Shown: positions 16,778 through 25,462 of the stretch, in pieces
Layout of the letters: every line of letters begins with the position of its first letter
How positions within the stretch are numbered: position 1 is the stretch's first letter
NCBI GenBank assembly: GCA_947387485.1
Contig: CANDNT010000002.1
Location: forward strand, 248,001-312,000
Reading direction: 5' to 3'
Source: Aquimarina rhabdastrellae
GTDB taxonomy: Bacteria; Bacteroidota; Bacteroidia; Flavobacteriales; Flavobacteriaceae
Length of the DNA stretch: 64,000 nucleotides
Made by a program: the position numbers and the translations under genes
Notes under the pieces: generated by a model
The model's input: the letters and a program-made list of their open reading frames with translations, nothing else
Told to the model about the DNA's origin: nothing
The model's database searches: none

Positions 16778-18976
16778 ATGAAAAGAAAGAGTAAAAGAAG
16801 AAAAAAGTCAGGAAAAATTGAAAATGTTGCCCAAGGAATACTCAAAATATTAAAAGCAGAACCTTCAAAATCATTTAATTATAAACAAATAGCAGCAAAA
16901 TTTAATGTGAATGATGCGAGTAGTCGTAATCAAATCATTAAAAAACTTGCTATTCTAGCTTCAAAAAAACAAATAGAAGAAGTAGATAGAGGAAAATTTA
17001 AGATTATCCCTAATATAAATACATATACAGGTGTTTTAGAAATAACTTCTAAAGGAGCCGGGTATGTTATAGTAGAAGATCTTGAAAACGATGTATACAT
17101 ACCTAATAATGCTTTAAATAAAGCTTTAGATGGAGACGAAGTAGAAATTTATGTATATCGTAGAAAACGCAATGGAAGAAGTGAAGGTGAGATTACCAAA
17201 ATAATCGAACGAAAGAGAACAGAATTTATAGGTGTTATAGATATACAAAAGAATTATGCTTTTGTAAATGTACCTGATGGAAGAATGTATACTGATATTT
17301 TTATTCCAAAGAATAAGATAAATGAAGCAGAACATGGTGATAAAGTTTTAGTAAAATTAGCAGATTGGCCAGAAAAAGCAGATTCACCTTTTGGTAAAGT
17401 AATTAGAGTTTTAGGTAAACCTGGAGAACACAACACAGAGATTCATGCTATTTTGGCTCAATATGGATTACCATATGAATTTCCTGAAGCAGTAGAAAGA
17501 TTTGCTAACGAGCTTGATACGAGTATACAAGAATCTGAAATTGCAAAACGTAGAGATATGCGTGAGACGCTTACCTTTACGATTGATCCTAAAGATGCCA
17601 AAGATTTTGATGATGCATTATCATTTAAAGTTTTAGAAAATGGTCATTATGAAATAGGAATTCATATTGCAGATGTATCACATTATGTGCAGCCAGGAAC
17701 TGTACTTGATGACGAAGCTTATGAGAGAGCAACATCTGTTTATCTAGTAGATAGAGTAGTACCTATGTTGCCAGAAGTATTATCAAATAATGCTTGTTCA
17801 TTAAGACCACATGAAGAAAAATATACTTTTTCTGCAGTATTTGAATTGAATGATAAAGCAGAAATTATAAACGAATGGTTTGGGAGAACTGTAACATATT
17901 CTGATGCTAGATTTGCTTATGAAGAAGCACAGCATATTATTGAAACTAAAGAGAATGTTATTCCAGAAGAAATTTCATTAACAGGGCAAACATATAAAGC
18001 AGATCAAGATATAGCAGATGCTATTCTTAAGTTAGATGAATTAGCCAAATTAATGAGAGCCAAAAGAATGGGAGCTGGGGCTATTTCTTTTGATAAAGTA
18101 GAAGTAAAATTCCATTTGGACGAAGTTAACAATCCTACAGGAGTATTCTTTAAAACATCAAAAGATGCCAACAAATTGATCGAAGAATTTATGCTTCTGG
18201 CTAATAAAAAAGTTTCTGAGTTTATAGGAAAGCAAAAACCTAAAAAGACATTTGTATATAGAATACATGATGAGCCTAATGACGAAAAATTAGCCGCATT
18301 ACAAAACGTAATAGGACGTTTTGGATACAAACTTAACCTTAAGGATAGAAAAAGCACTACACAGTCTTTAAATTCGCTTTTAAATGAAGTGCAAGGTAAA
18401 AAAGAACAAAATCTTGTTGATACCCTAGCGATACGTAGTATGAGTAAAGCAGAATATACTACAAACAATATAGGGCATTACGGATTAGCTTTTGATTACT
18501 ATTCACATTTTACATCACCTATTCGTCGTTATCCAGATGTAATGGCACATCGTTTGTTACAACATTATCTAGATGGAGGTAAATCTGCAAGCGAAGAAGA
18601 ATTTGAAGAAAAATGTAAACACAGTAGCGAAATGGAGCATTTGGCTGCTAATGCAGAACGAGATTCTATCAAGTTTATGCAAATTCGTTTTATGCAAGAT
18701 CATCAAGATGAAGCATTTCTAGGAGTGATTTCTGGAGTAACAGAATGGGGAATTTATGTAGAAATAATCGCTAATAAATGTGAAGGGATGGTACGTTTAA
18801 AAGATATGAATGATGATGTTTATGTTTTTGATGAAGAACTGTATGCAGCAGTGGGTAAACATTCAAAAAAGACATACCAATTAGGAGACGAAGTGTATGT
18901 TAAAGTGAAAAACGCAGATTTAATAAAAAGACATCTTGATTTTACATTGTTAGGTACACGAGATGAAATAGAATAA
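16778..18976 (+). CDS. rnr: ribonuclease R (exoribonuclease, RNB family)
   Basis: A 732-residue 3'-to-5' exoribonuclease for structured RNA. In order: a basic N-terminus with a winged-helix-like segment (about 20-85), cold-shock RNA-binding domains (about 88-235), the RNB catalytic domain beginning at RRDMRETLTFTIDP with the metal-binding aspartates in DPKDAKDFDDALSF (about 268-282), the HFTSPIRRYPDV signature near 582, and a C-terminal S1 domain (about 645-725). The ATG at 16778 precedes a very basic run (MKRKSKRRKKSGK), normal for this family. It ends at a strong terminator, so it is a single unit. Confidence 0.94.
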   Translation: MKRKSKRRKKSGKIENVAQGILKILKAEPSKSFNYKQIAAKFNVNDASSRNQIIKKLAILASKKQIEEVDRGKFKIIPNINTYTGVLEITSKGAGYVIVEDLENDVYIPNNALNKALDGDEVEIYVYRRKRNGRSEGEITKIIERKRTEFIGVIDIQKNYAFVNVPDGRMYTDIFIPKNKINEAEHGDKVLVKLADWPEKADSPFGKVIRVLGKPGEHNTEIHAILAQYGLPYEFPEAVERFANELDTSIQESEIAKRRDMRETLTFTIDPKDAKDFDDALSFKVLENGHYEIGIHIADVSHYVQPGTVLDDEAYERATSVYLVDRVVPMLPEVLSNNACSLRPHEEKYTFSAVFELNDKAEIINEWFGRTVTYSDARFAYEEAQHIIETKENVIPEEISLTGQTYKADQDIADAILKLDELAKLMRAKRMGAGAISFDKVEVKFHLDEVNNPTGVFFKTSKDANKLIEEFMLLANKKVSEFIGKQKPKKTFVYRIHDEPNDEKLAALQNVIGRFGYKLNLKDRKSTTQSLNSLLNEVQGKKEQNLVDTLAIRSMSKAEYTTNNIGHYGLAFDYYSHFTSPIRRYPDVMAHRLLQHYLDGGKSASEEEFEEKCKHSSEMEHLAANAERDSIKFMQIRFMQDHQDEAFLGVISGVTEWGIYVEIIANKCEGMVRLKDMNDDVYVFDEELYAAVGKHSKKTYQLGDEVYVKVKNADLIKRHLDFTLLGTRDEIE

Positions 18977-19011
18977 ACGTTATTAAAAATACGTTATTTA
19001 CGACAACCACT

Positions 19012-19047
19012 AAAAAACCTAACTTATTAACAAAGTAGGTTTTTTTT
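19012..19047 (+). terminator. terminator after rnr
   Basis: An AAAAAACCTA...TAGGTTTTTT stem, flanked by further pairing through CTT/AAG, ends in a T run. Confidence 0.8.
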
Positions 19048-19082
19048 ATTTAAAAAGAACATGAAATTATAAAATGTATACA

Positions 19083-19757
19083 ATGAAAAACTTAATGTAT
19101 ATTTTCCTTTTATGTATAGGAATAAATGCTTCGGCTCAAGAAGTTATAGAAAAAAAAGTAAGTAGATTTAATGAATTAAAAGTCTTTGATAAGATCCAAT
19201 TAACGCTGGTAAAATCCAATGTTAATAAAGTAGAAATATCAGGTATTTATAGAGAAAAGATAGATGTAGTTCAAAAAAATGGAAAGCTAAAAATCAAAAT
19301 GGCTTTAAATAATTTATGGGATAATAATAATACTCAAGTTACAGTGTATTATACATATTTAGAAATTATAGATGTAAATGAAGGAGCTGTTGTAAAAACA
19401 GAAGAAACTATAGAAAATGAAACTATAGTTTTTAAAGCACAAGAAGGAGGTAAAATATATGCTGGAGTAAAAGCTAATAGCTTTATAGGTAGAGCTGTTA
19501 CAGGAGGATATATTGAAACTTTTGGAGAGAGTAAAGAACAAGAAATTACAATTAAAGCTGGAGGAGAATATCAAGGTCAAGATTTAACGACAGTTAATAG
19601 TTTAATTAAAATTAGTGCAGGAGGTAGAGGTAGTGTTAATGCTTCAAAATATGTAAAAGCAAATACCAATGCCGGAGGAACTATAAGAATCTATGGTAAT
19701 CCTAGACAAATTGATAGTAAAAAGGTATTAGGAGGTAAAATAATAGAGGTAAACTAA
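19083..19757 (+). CDS. exported DUF2807 (head GIN domain) protein
   Basis: A 224-residue exported protein. The signal peptide is MKNLMYIFLLCIGINASAQ, so I start at 19083; a second ATG three codons upstream (19074) is possible. The mature part is a right-handed beta-helix-like DUF2807 domain, with short repeating strands rich in Gly, Thr and Val (for example ISAGGRGSVNASKYVKANTNAGG). The family is widespread in Bacteroidetes and described as a putative autotransporter adhesin-like fold, without an established role. It is probably periplasmic or outer-membrane associated. Its gene is separated from lysE by 40 nt containing a promoter box. Confidence 0.8.
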   Translation: MKNLMYIFLLCIGINASAQEVIEKKVSRFNELKVFDKIQLTLVKSNVNKVEISGIYREKIDVVQKNGKLKIKMALNNLWDNNNTQVTVYYTYLEIIDVNEGAVVKTEETIENETIVFKAQEGGKIYAGVKANSFIGRAVTGGYIETFGESKEQEITIKAGGEYQGQDLTTVNSLIKISAGGRGSVNASKYVKANTNAGGTIRIYGNPRQIDSKKVLGGKIIEVN

Positions 19758-19768
19758 TTAGTATTTTC

Positions 19769-19776
19769 TAACTTTG
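19769..19776 (+). promoter_or_regulatory. -7 promoter box for the LysE-type gene
   Basis: TAACTTTG matches TAnnTTTG exactly and lies 21 nt before the ATG at 19798. Confidence 0.5.
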
Positions 19777-19797
19777 TAAGAAATTTAGAACTTCCTT

Positions 19798-20481
19798 ATG
19801 CTACAAGACATTCAGGCTGCAATTCCTTTAGGTTTCTTTTTAGCTTTTTTGATTGGACCGGTTTTTTTTGTGTTATTAGAAACCGCTGCTATTAAAGGTG
19901 TAAGAGCTGCTATTTCTTTTGATTTAGGAGTAATAGTTGCCGATATAATATTTATAGCAATTGCTTATTTAAGTAGTTTTCAATTATTAGAAAATCTAAG
20001 TAATGAACCTGGATTATATGTTTTTGGAGGTGCAATTTTAATTATTTATGGTTTAGTGACTTATCTCAAGAAACCAACAAGAGAGATGCTAGATCCAGAA
20101 CGATTAAAAGTTAAAAAGAACAACTACTTAGGATTATTTATAAAAGGTTTTCTACTTAACTTTATCAATATAGGAGTTTTAGTATTTTGGTTAGGAGTAA
20201 TTATTATTGTTGGGCCTACTTTGGACAACGATCCTAATCGTTTATTTTTATTTTTTGGTGCTACAATAGGGATGTATTTTGCTACAGATTTATTAAAAAT
20301 AGTTTTAGCAAAGCAACTAAAAAGAAAATTAACGCCTAGAAGAATATTCAAATTAAAGAAACTGTTAGGATTTATTCTACTTATTTGTGGAGTCGTCATG
20401 ATGATAAAAGGATTTTTACCAAAAGATAAATTAGACATTCAAAAAGGAATAGATAAGATTAATATAGAACGAAAGAAATAA
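19798..20481 (+). CDS. LysE-family amino-acid exporter
   Basis: A 227-residue inner-membrane protein with about six hydrophobic helices. The N-terminal segment IPLGFFLAFLIGPVFFVLLETAAIKGVRAAISFDLG matches the LysE/RhtB-type exporter opening, where the G-P pair and the downstream GxxAA motif are conserved. LysE-type carriers export basic or neutral amino acids by proton antiport, but the exact substrate cannot be read here. A basic C-terminal tail faces the cytoplasm. The gene has its own promoter box and a perfect palindromic terminator, so it is a single unit. Confidence 0.82.
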   Translation: MLQDIQAAIPLGFFLAFLIGPVFFVLLETAAIKGVRAAISFDLGVIVADIIFIAIAYLSSFQLLENLSNEPGLYVFGGAILIIYGLVTYLKKPTREMLDPERLKVKKNNYLGLFIKGFLLNFINIGVLVFWLGVIIIVGPTLDNDPNRLFLFFGATIGMYFATDLLKIVLAKQLKRKLTPRRIFKLKKLLGFILLICGVVMMIKGFLPKDKLDIQKGIDKINIERKK

Positions 20482-20520
20482 AACAAAAAACGCTATCAAA
20501 TTTGATAGCGTTTTTTGTTT
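20481..20520 (+). terminator. long perfect-palindrome terminator after lysE
   Basis: A 40-nt perfect palindrome centred at 20500/20501 (core CGCTATCAAATTTGATAGCG) with A and T flanks. It can terminate both lysE and minus-strand transcripts from the tRNA side. Confidence 0.85.
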
Positions 20521-20550
20521 ATGCAATAAATCTCATTTCTATATAAAAAG

Positions 20551-20584
20551 AAAAAACCTTCATCATATTTGATAAAGGTTTTTT
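20551..20584 (-). terminator. terminator after tRNA-Cys
   Basis: AAAAAACCTT (20551-20560) pairs with AAGGTTTTTT (20575-20584). It lies directly downstream of the minus-strand tRNA gene. Confidence 0.65.
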
Positions 20585-20585
20585 G

Positions 20586-20656
20586 AGGTGTCGAGCGGAT
20601 TCGAACCGCTGTAGATGGTGTTGCAGACCACTGCCTAGCCACTCGGCCACGACACC
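20586..20656 (-). tRNA. tRNA-Cys (GCA)
   Basis: The minus strand folds as a 71-nt cloverleaf: acceptor GGTGTCG pairs with CGACACC, the discriminator is T (U in RNA) as in tRNA-Cys, the D arm is GCCGAGTGGCTAGGC, the anticodon loop CTGCAAC gives anticodon GCA, and the T arm is AGCGG-TTCGAAT-CCGCT. The 3' CCA is not encoded. No direct repeat or integrase gene marks it as an integration site. Confidence 0.95.
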
Positions 20657-20723
20657 CAATTCGTTATTGGTTCGCAAATGTAATAAAATTTTACCATTAC
20701 AAAAAAATAGATTGGCAATAAAA

Positions 20724-21080
20724 TTATCGTTTTTTTGATTTTTGTATTGTAACCATCTCAACATTACCACCTATAGGAGGATTAATTTTTGAAACATTTA
20801 CTGTTGCTTTCTTCACCATAGGCAATTCTTTTAGTATTCTCATCAATATGCGTTCTGCAACATGCTCTAATAATTTTGATGCAATAGCCATTTCTTCTTT
20901 AACAATATGGTTAAGATGAACATAATCTACGGTATCAGATAATTGATCAGATGCTGCAGATGTTGTTAAATCTGCCTTTATAGTTAAATCAACTCTATAA
21001 TCAGAACCTATTTTCTTTTCTTCAACAAGGCAACCGTGATAAGCATATACCTTGATATTTTGTAACTTAATTATTCCCAC
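20724..21080 (-). CDS. folB: dihydroneopterin aldolase
   Basis: A 118-residue FolB, which splits 7,8-dihydroneopterin to 6-hydroxymethyl-dihydropterin and glycolaldehyde in folate synthesis. Family hallmarks are the opening IKLQNIKVYAYHGCLVEEKKIGSDYRVDL (about 4-32), with the His-Gly pair, DTVDYVHLNHIV near 50-60, LLEHVAERIL with the substrate-binding Glu near 70-80, and the terminal VNVSKINPPIGGNVEMVTI. Length is normal. A -7 box lies 12 nt upstream. tRNA-Cys is next on the same strand. Confidence 0.92.
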   Translation of the reverse strand: MGIIKLQNIKVYAYHGCLVEEKKIGSDYRVDLTIKADLTTSAASDQLSDTVDYVHLNHIVKEEMAIASKLLEHVAERILMRILKELPMVKKATVNVSKINPPIGGNVEMVTIQKSKKR

Positions 21081-21092
21081 TTGTTTTTTTTA

Positions 21093-21100
21093 CAAACATA
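21093..21100 (-). promoter_or_regulatory. -7 promoter box for folB
   Basis: TATGTTTG on the minus strand matches TAnnTTTG and sits 12 nt upstream of the folB ATG. Confidence 0.5.
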
Positions 21101-21130
21101 GTTAATATCTAGTAGGTAATACTATTTAAA

Positions 21131-21286
21131 CTACTGTTTTGATGGTGTTGTATACAGTCCATCATATTCTTGTTCTCCCCAACAATTTGGACAATTATCT
21201 GTAGTGTATTTTTTTGCAGTATAAGTTCTTGCAACATAACTATTTGTAGAGTGTGTATGGTTTCTTTTTTTTGTATTACTTATCAT
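21131..21286 (-). CDS. 51-aa small protein with a CPNCWG motif
   Basis: A short minus-strand frame of 51 residues from the ATG complementary to 21284-21286 to a TAG. The first 30 residues are basic and polar (MISNTKKRNHTHSTNSYVAR). They are followed by DNCPNCWGEQEYDGLY, a single CxxC knuckle with aromatic and acidic neighbours, and a short polar tail. One CxxC could bind half of a zinc site, so it may dimerise or be a redox pair. The compact, non-random composition and an isolated position between folB and glnS suggest a real gene. I do not assign a family or function. Confidence 0.6.
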   Translation of the reverse strand: MISNTKKRNHTHSTNSYVARTYTAKKYTTDNCPNCWGEQEYDGLYTTPSKQ

Positions 21287-21330
21287 AATGTGATCTTTTA
21301 TAGTTTTTATTTATAATTAATCGTTTTAGA

Positions 21331-21346
21331 ATGTAAAAACTTACAT
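21331..21346. repeat. short inverted repeat upstream of the CPNCWG gene
   Basis: ATGTAA-AAAC-TTACAT, a 6-bp inverted repeat in the 266-nt gap between the small gene and glnS. It could be an operator or a chance AT-rich hairpin. Confidence 0.25.
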
Positions 21347-21525
21347 TATGATTATAATTTATTGTTTTTTAATATGATATAAAGGGGTTTTAAGATTGTA
21401 TAGAATTTAACAATTATGAACAAAGAATATTAAGTAGCATAAAATTTATAAAATGAACAGAATAAATTTCATATAAAATCGATTCAGTTTACAAGTATTG
21501 TATCTTTTAGAGTAGCAATTTTTAG

Positions 21526-21533
21526 TATTTTTG
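21526..21533 (+). promoter_or_regulatory. -7 promoter box for glnS
   Basis: TATTTTTG matches TAnnTTTG and lies 19 nt before the glnS ATG. Confidence 0.45.
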
Positions 21534-21552
21534 TTTCATATTTCAGATACTT

Positions 21553-23622
21553 ATGACAGAAGAAAAAAAATCGCTTAATTTTATTGAGCACATAATAGAA
21601 GATGATTTAAAGGATGGGATGTCTAATGATGCGTTACGATTTAGATTTCCACCAGAACCTAATGGATATTTACACATAGGGCATACTAAAGCTATTGGGA
21701 TAAGTTTTGGATTAGGATTAAAGTATGATGCACCTGTAAATTTAAGGTTTGATGATACTAATCCTGCAAAAGAAGAACAAGAATATGTTGATGCTATTAA
21801 ACAAGATATTAGCTGGTTAGGATACCAATGGGATAAAGAATGTTATTCTTCAGATTATTTTCAACAGTTATATGATTGGACTGAAATTTTAATAAAAAAT
21901 AATAAAGCTTATGTAGATTCTCAGTCTGCCGAAGCTATCGCAGAACAAAAAGGAACACCTACAGAAGTAGGAACTAATAGTCCGTATAGAGATAGAAGTG
22001 TAGAAGAAAACCTGGATTTATTCAGGAGAATGAAAGCTGGAGAATTTGATGAAGGAGCACATGTAGTGAGAGCAAAAATTGACATGTCTAGCCCTAATAT
22101 GTTAATGCGTGATCCACTTATGTATCGTATATTAAAGAAGGATCATCATAGAACAGGAAGTGATTGGTGTATCTATCCTATGTATGACTGGACTCATGGT
22201 GAGAGTGATTATATAGAGCAAATATCACATTCATTATGTTCGCTTGAATTTAAGCCTCATAGAGAGCTTTATGAATGGTTTTTGGAACAAGTATATGATT
22301 CTACTAAATTAAAGCCTAAACAGCGAGAATTTGCACGTTTAAACCTTAGTTATACCATCATGAGTAAACGTAAGTTACTCCAATTAGTAAATGAAGGTAT
22401 AGTAACAGGTTGGGATGATCCTAGAATGCCTACAATATCTGGTTTAAGAAGAAGAGGTTACACACCTAATTCAATTAGGAAATTTGTTGAAACTGTAGGA
22501 GTAGCCAAAAGAGAAAATGTTATAGATGTTTCTTTATTAGAGTTTTGTGTACGCGAAGATTTAAATAAGATAGCAACTCGTGTAATGGGAGTTTTGGATC
22601 CTGTTAAATTGGTTATTACTAATTATCCTGAAGGTGAAACTGAATATTTAATTGCAGAAAATAATCCAGAAGATCCTAATGCAGGAACTAGAGAAGTTCC
22701 TTTTTCTAGAGAATTATACATAGAAAGAGAAGACTTTAAAGAAGAAGCTAACCGTAAATATTTTAGACTTACTTTAGGTAAAGAAGTACGTCTTAAAAAT
22801 GCGTATATCATCAAAGGAGAAAGTGTAGTAAAAGATGATCAAGGAAACATAATAGAGATTCACTGTACATATGATGCTGATAGTAAGTCGGGTAGTGGAA
22901 CCGAAGCTTCAAAACGTAATGTAAAAGGAACATTGCATTGGGTTTCTATAGCACATGCAATTCCTGCAGAAATTAGAGTATATGATCGTTTGTTTATAGA
23001 TGAAGCACCAGATGGTCATAAGGACAAAACATTTATGGATTTTGTAAATCCAGAATCATTAAAAACAATTACTGGTTACGTTGAGCCTAGTTTAAAAGAG
23101 GCTAAGACTTATGAACAATTTCAATTTCAACGTTTAGGATATTTTAATGTAGATATTGACAGTACTGTTGATAAGTTAGTATTTAATAAAACTGTTGGAT
23201 TAAAAGATGGTTGGACTAAAAAATCTAAACCAACTGCTGAGAATAAGCCAGTAAATAAGCCTAAAACTCAAAATGAGGCGCCTAAAATTAACGAAATACT
23301 AAAGTCTGGTAAGAAGTATACAAATTTACCAGATGCTAAAAGAGAAGCTTTAAAATCGAAAATTTTGATAGCTGCTGAAGATGTTTCTTATGAAGATGTT
23401 GAAAAACATTTTGGTACGGCAATTAAAAAAGTTGGTACTAGAATAGCTATTATGTTAGCTCTTGATGTACTTATTAACAAAAATAATATAGAAGTTAATA
23501 ACGCAATATTAGATTATATTACTTTAGGACTTGATGACAAAAACGAGTTGTTAAAAAATGAAACTATTAATCTTATCTCAAAAAATAAATCACTTCAAGA
23601 AAAGTTTAAAGAAAAGATATAA
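21553..23622 (+). CDS. glnS: glutaminyl-tRNA synthetase with C-terminal extension
   Basis: A 689-residue class I synthetase that charges tRNA-Gln with glutamine. The catalytic domain has RFPPEPNGYLHIGHTKAI (about 28-45; HIGH motif), the DDTNP segment, and IMSKRKL (about 270; KMSKS motif). The beta-barrel anticodon-binding domains run to about 555 (YFNVDIDST). Compared with the about 555 residues of the E. coli enzyme there is an extra C-terminal part of about 130 residues: a Pro/Lys linker (about 558-575) and a helical domain containing VGTRIAIMLALDVLI. Such appendages occur on some bacterial GlnRSs and can aid tRNA binding; here the role is inferred. A single-gene unit with its own promoter and terminator. 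Confidence 0.93.
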   Translation: MTEEKKSLNFIEHIIEDDLKDGMSNDALRFRFPPEPNGYLHIGHTKAIGISFGLGLKYDAPVNLRFDDTNPAKEEQEYVDAIKQDISWLGYQWDKECYSSDYFQQLYDWTEILIKNNKAYVDSQSAEAIAEQKGTPTEVGTNSPYRDRSVEENLDLFRRMKAGEFDEGAHVVRAKIDMSSPNMLMRDPLMYRILKKDHHRTGSDWCIYPMYDWTHGESDYIEQISHSLCSLEFKPHRELYEWFLEQVYDSTKLKPKQREFARLNLSYTIMSKRKLLQLVNEGIVTGWDDPRMPTISGLRRRGYTPNSIRKFVETVGVAKRENVIDVSLLEFCVREDLNKIATRVMGVLDPVKLVITNYPEGETEYLIAENNPEDPNAGTREVPFSRELYIEREDFKEEANRKYFRLTLGKEVRLKNAYIIKGESVVKDDQGNIIEIHCTYDADSKSGSGTEASKRNVKGTLHWVSIAHAIPAEIRVYDRLFIDEAPDGHKDKTFMDFVNPESLKTITGYVEPSLKEAKTYEQFQFQRLGYFNVDIDSTVDKLVFNKTVGLKDGWTKKSKPTAENKPVNKPKTQNEAPKINEILKSGKKYTNLPDAKREALKSKILIAAEDVSYEDVEKHFGTAIKKVGTRIAIMLALDVLINKNNIEVNNAILDYITLGLDDKNELLKNETINLISKNKSLQEKFKEKI

Positions 23623-23643
23623 ACACTTTTTTATTAAGTTTAT

Positions 23644-23671
23644 AAAACCAGAGTCATCTCTGGTTTTTTTT
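23644..23671 (+). terminator. terminator after glnS
   Basis: AAAACCAGAG (23644-23653) pairs with CTCTGGTTTT (23658-23667) around a TCAT loop and runs into a T tract. Confidence 0.85.
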
Positions 23672-24284
23672 TGATCCATTATTAATGATAATTATATTTT
23701 ATGTTAATAATTATTTTCATAATAATAAATTACTGAATATATGTATAATTATAAATTATTGTTTAATTATTATTATAGTTTTTTATTATTAATATTGAAT
23801 CGATATAAAGCCTTATTAGAGTGTTTAAAAAATAGGTTGATGTATTTATATGTTATTATAATTTAATAAGCTTAAAATGTATTAATTTTTGATTTTTACT
23901 TAATATTGATTTTAATTATGAATATTTTATCTGTTATAGTATATTTTGATTAAAAGTTGATTAAAATTAAGCGATTTAAAGAAATTTAAAAACTTACCTG
24001 TAGTAATTATTATTTTAGATTTAGATAATGTATTAAAAGCATTTATTTCAATTATTTTGTTTACATCATTAAAAATTATTTATTAGTATTTAATGATAAC
24101 TTTTATTTATCAAAAAAGAGCTAAAAATAAACTATATAAGGCTTTAAAAAAAAAGAGAAATGTAATTGTATTGTTTACTGTACAAAGTAGCTTTAAATAG
24201 TATTTAAATTAGTTTTTTTACTTTTTAAAATAAAATATAAAAAATAATGATGATTTTTTGTTAAGTAATAAGATATCGCTATAT
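23672..24284. other. 613-nt extremely AT-rich non-coding stretch
   Basis: Between the glnS terminator and the terminator of the SPFH gene. It is almost entirely A and T, with no credible frame, RNA gene or repeat unit seen. Low-complexity TTATTA-type runs dominate. Confidence 0.6.
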
Positions 24285-24317
24285 AAAAAAAGCCCATCTC
24301 ATAGATGGGCTTTTTTT
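24285..24317 (-). terminator. terminator after the SPFH gene
   Basis: A 15-bp perfect stem (24285-24299 with 24303-24317) with A and T flanks, downstream of the minus-strand SPFH gene. Confidence 0.85.
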
Positions 24318-24331
24318 GAATAATTTTGAAA

Positions 24332-25273
24332 TTAAGAATCTAGATCATCTTTTTTCTTCTTTATAGAACTTTGCTTTTTCATGGCTTCACCGATTTGGTT
24401 AGAAGCAGTAAAAGAAGCAACCATATTGTTAAGCATATCACTTCCGGCTTGAGGAGAATTAGGTAATAAAATTAAATTACTATTTGTCTCTTCACCTATA
24501 GATTGTAAAGTATCATAATGTTGAGTTACTACAATTAGGGCTGAAGCTTCTTGAGAATTAATACCTACATTGTTCAGTACATCTACACTTTCTTCAAGAC
24601 CACGTGCAATCTCTCTTCTTTGATCAGCAATACCTTGACCTTGTAAACGTTTACTTTCAGCTTCGGCCTTTGCTTTTGCAACTATCTTAATTCGTTCAGC
24701 TTCAGCTTCATATTCTGCAGCAACTTTTTCACGCTCTGCAGCATTAATTCTGTTCATAGCTTCTTTTACTTGTAGATCAGGATCTATATCTGTAACAAGT
24801 GTTTTTATAATGTCATAACCATATTCAACCATAGCTTCATTTAATTCACCTTTTACAGCGATTGCGATATCATCCTTACGCTCAAAGACATCATCCAATT
24901 TCATTTTAGGAACTTCGGCACGAACAACGTCAAAAACATATGAAGTAATTTGATCATGTGGATTTTCTAATTTATAGAAAGCTTCATATACTTTGGTTTT
25001 GATAACTTGGTACTGTACAGATATTTTTAATCTCACAAATACATCATCTTTTGTTTTAGTCTCAACTATAACATCAAGCTGCTGTATTCTTAAATTCATA
25101 CGACCTGCTATTCTATCAAAAATTGGAATTTTAATTTGTAATCCAGAATTACGAATACTTGAGAATTTTCCAAAACGTTCTATAATAGCAGAAGTTTGTT
25201 GCTTAACTGTGAATATCCCAGAGAAAATCATTAAGATTCCGAGAATGATTAAAGGTATAGTGTAAAAACTCAT
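24332..25273 (-). CDS. SPFH/Band 7 (stomatin-like) membrane protein
   Basis: A 313-residue member of the SPFH family. One N-terminal membrane helix (about 4-22, IPLIILGILMIFSGIF) is followed by the SPFH domain (VKQQTSAIIERFGKF... NSGLQIKIPIFD... through ATD-like LVTDIDPD near 165) and a long helical, Ala/Glu-rich coiled coil (about 170-225, AAEREKVAAEYEAEAERIK). It ends in a segment resembling the QmcA/stomatin C-terminus. These proteins form large membrane-bound oligomeric cages and influence membrane-protein turnover. The usual NfeD partner gene is not adjacent. The gene stands alone, with a terminator on each side. Confidence 0.88.
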   Translation of the reverse strand: MSFYTIPLIILGILMIFSGIFTVKQQTSAIIERFGKFSSIRNSGLQIKIPIFDRIAGRMNLRIQQLDVIVETKTKDDVFVRLKISVQYQVIKTKVYEAFYKLENPHDQITSYVFDVVRAEVPKMKLDDVFERKDDIAIAVKGELNEAMVEYGYDIIKTLVTDIDPDLQVKEAMNRINAAEREKVAAEYEAEAERIKIVAKAKAEAESKRLQGQGIADQRREIARGLEESVDVLNNVGINSQEASALIVVTQHYDTLQSIGEETNSNLILLPNSPQAGSDMLNNMVASFTASNQIGEAMKKQSSIKKKKDDLDS

Positions 25274-25407
25274 AATTATTTTTTTAAATTAATGTTGATT
25301 GATTTTTTATTAAAAGTACAAATTGAATTAAGAAGTTAAAGTGAAAGCTTAATTTATTTTTTGAAGTACTTTAATTATGTGTAGTAAAATTTGAAGTTTT
25401 GTTACAA

Positions 25408-25441
25408 AAAAAGCATTACCCTTTATTGAGCAATGCTTTTT
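25408..25441 (-). terminator. terminator after gltX
   Basis: AAAAAGCATT (25408-25417) pairs with AATGCTTTTT (25432-25441), directly after the minus-strand gltX stop. Confidence 0.75.
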
Positions 25442-25462
25442 ATATCGATAAAATAGTAATGA

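Noticed and set aside
20586..20656. tRNA-Cys as an integration site for a mobile element
   Set aside because: No direct repeat of the tRNA end, integrase or foreign genes nearby.
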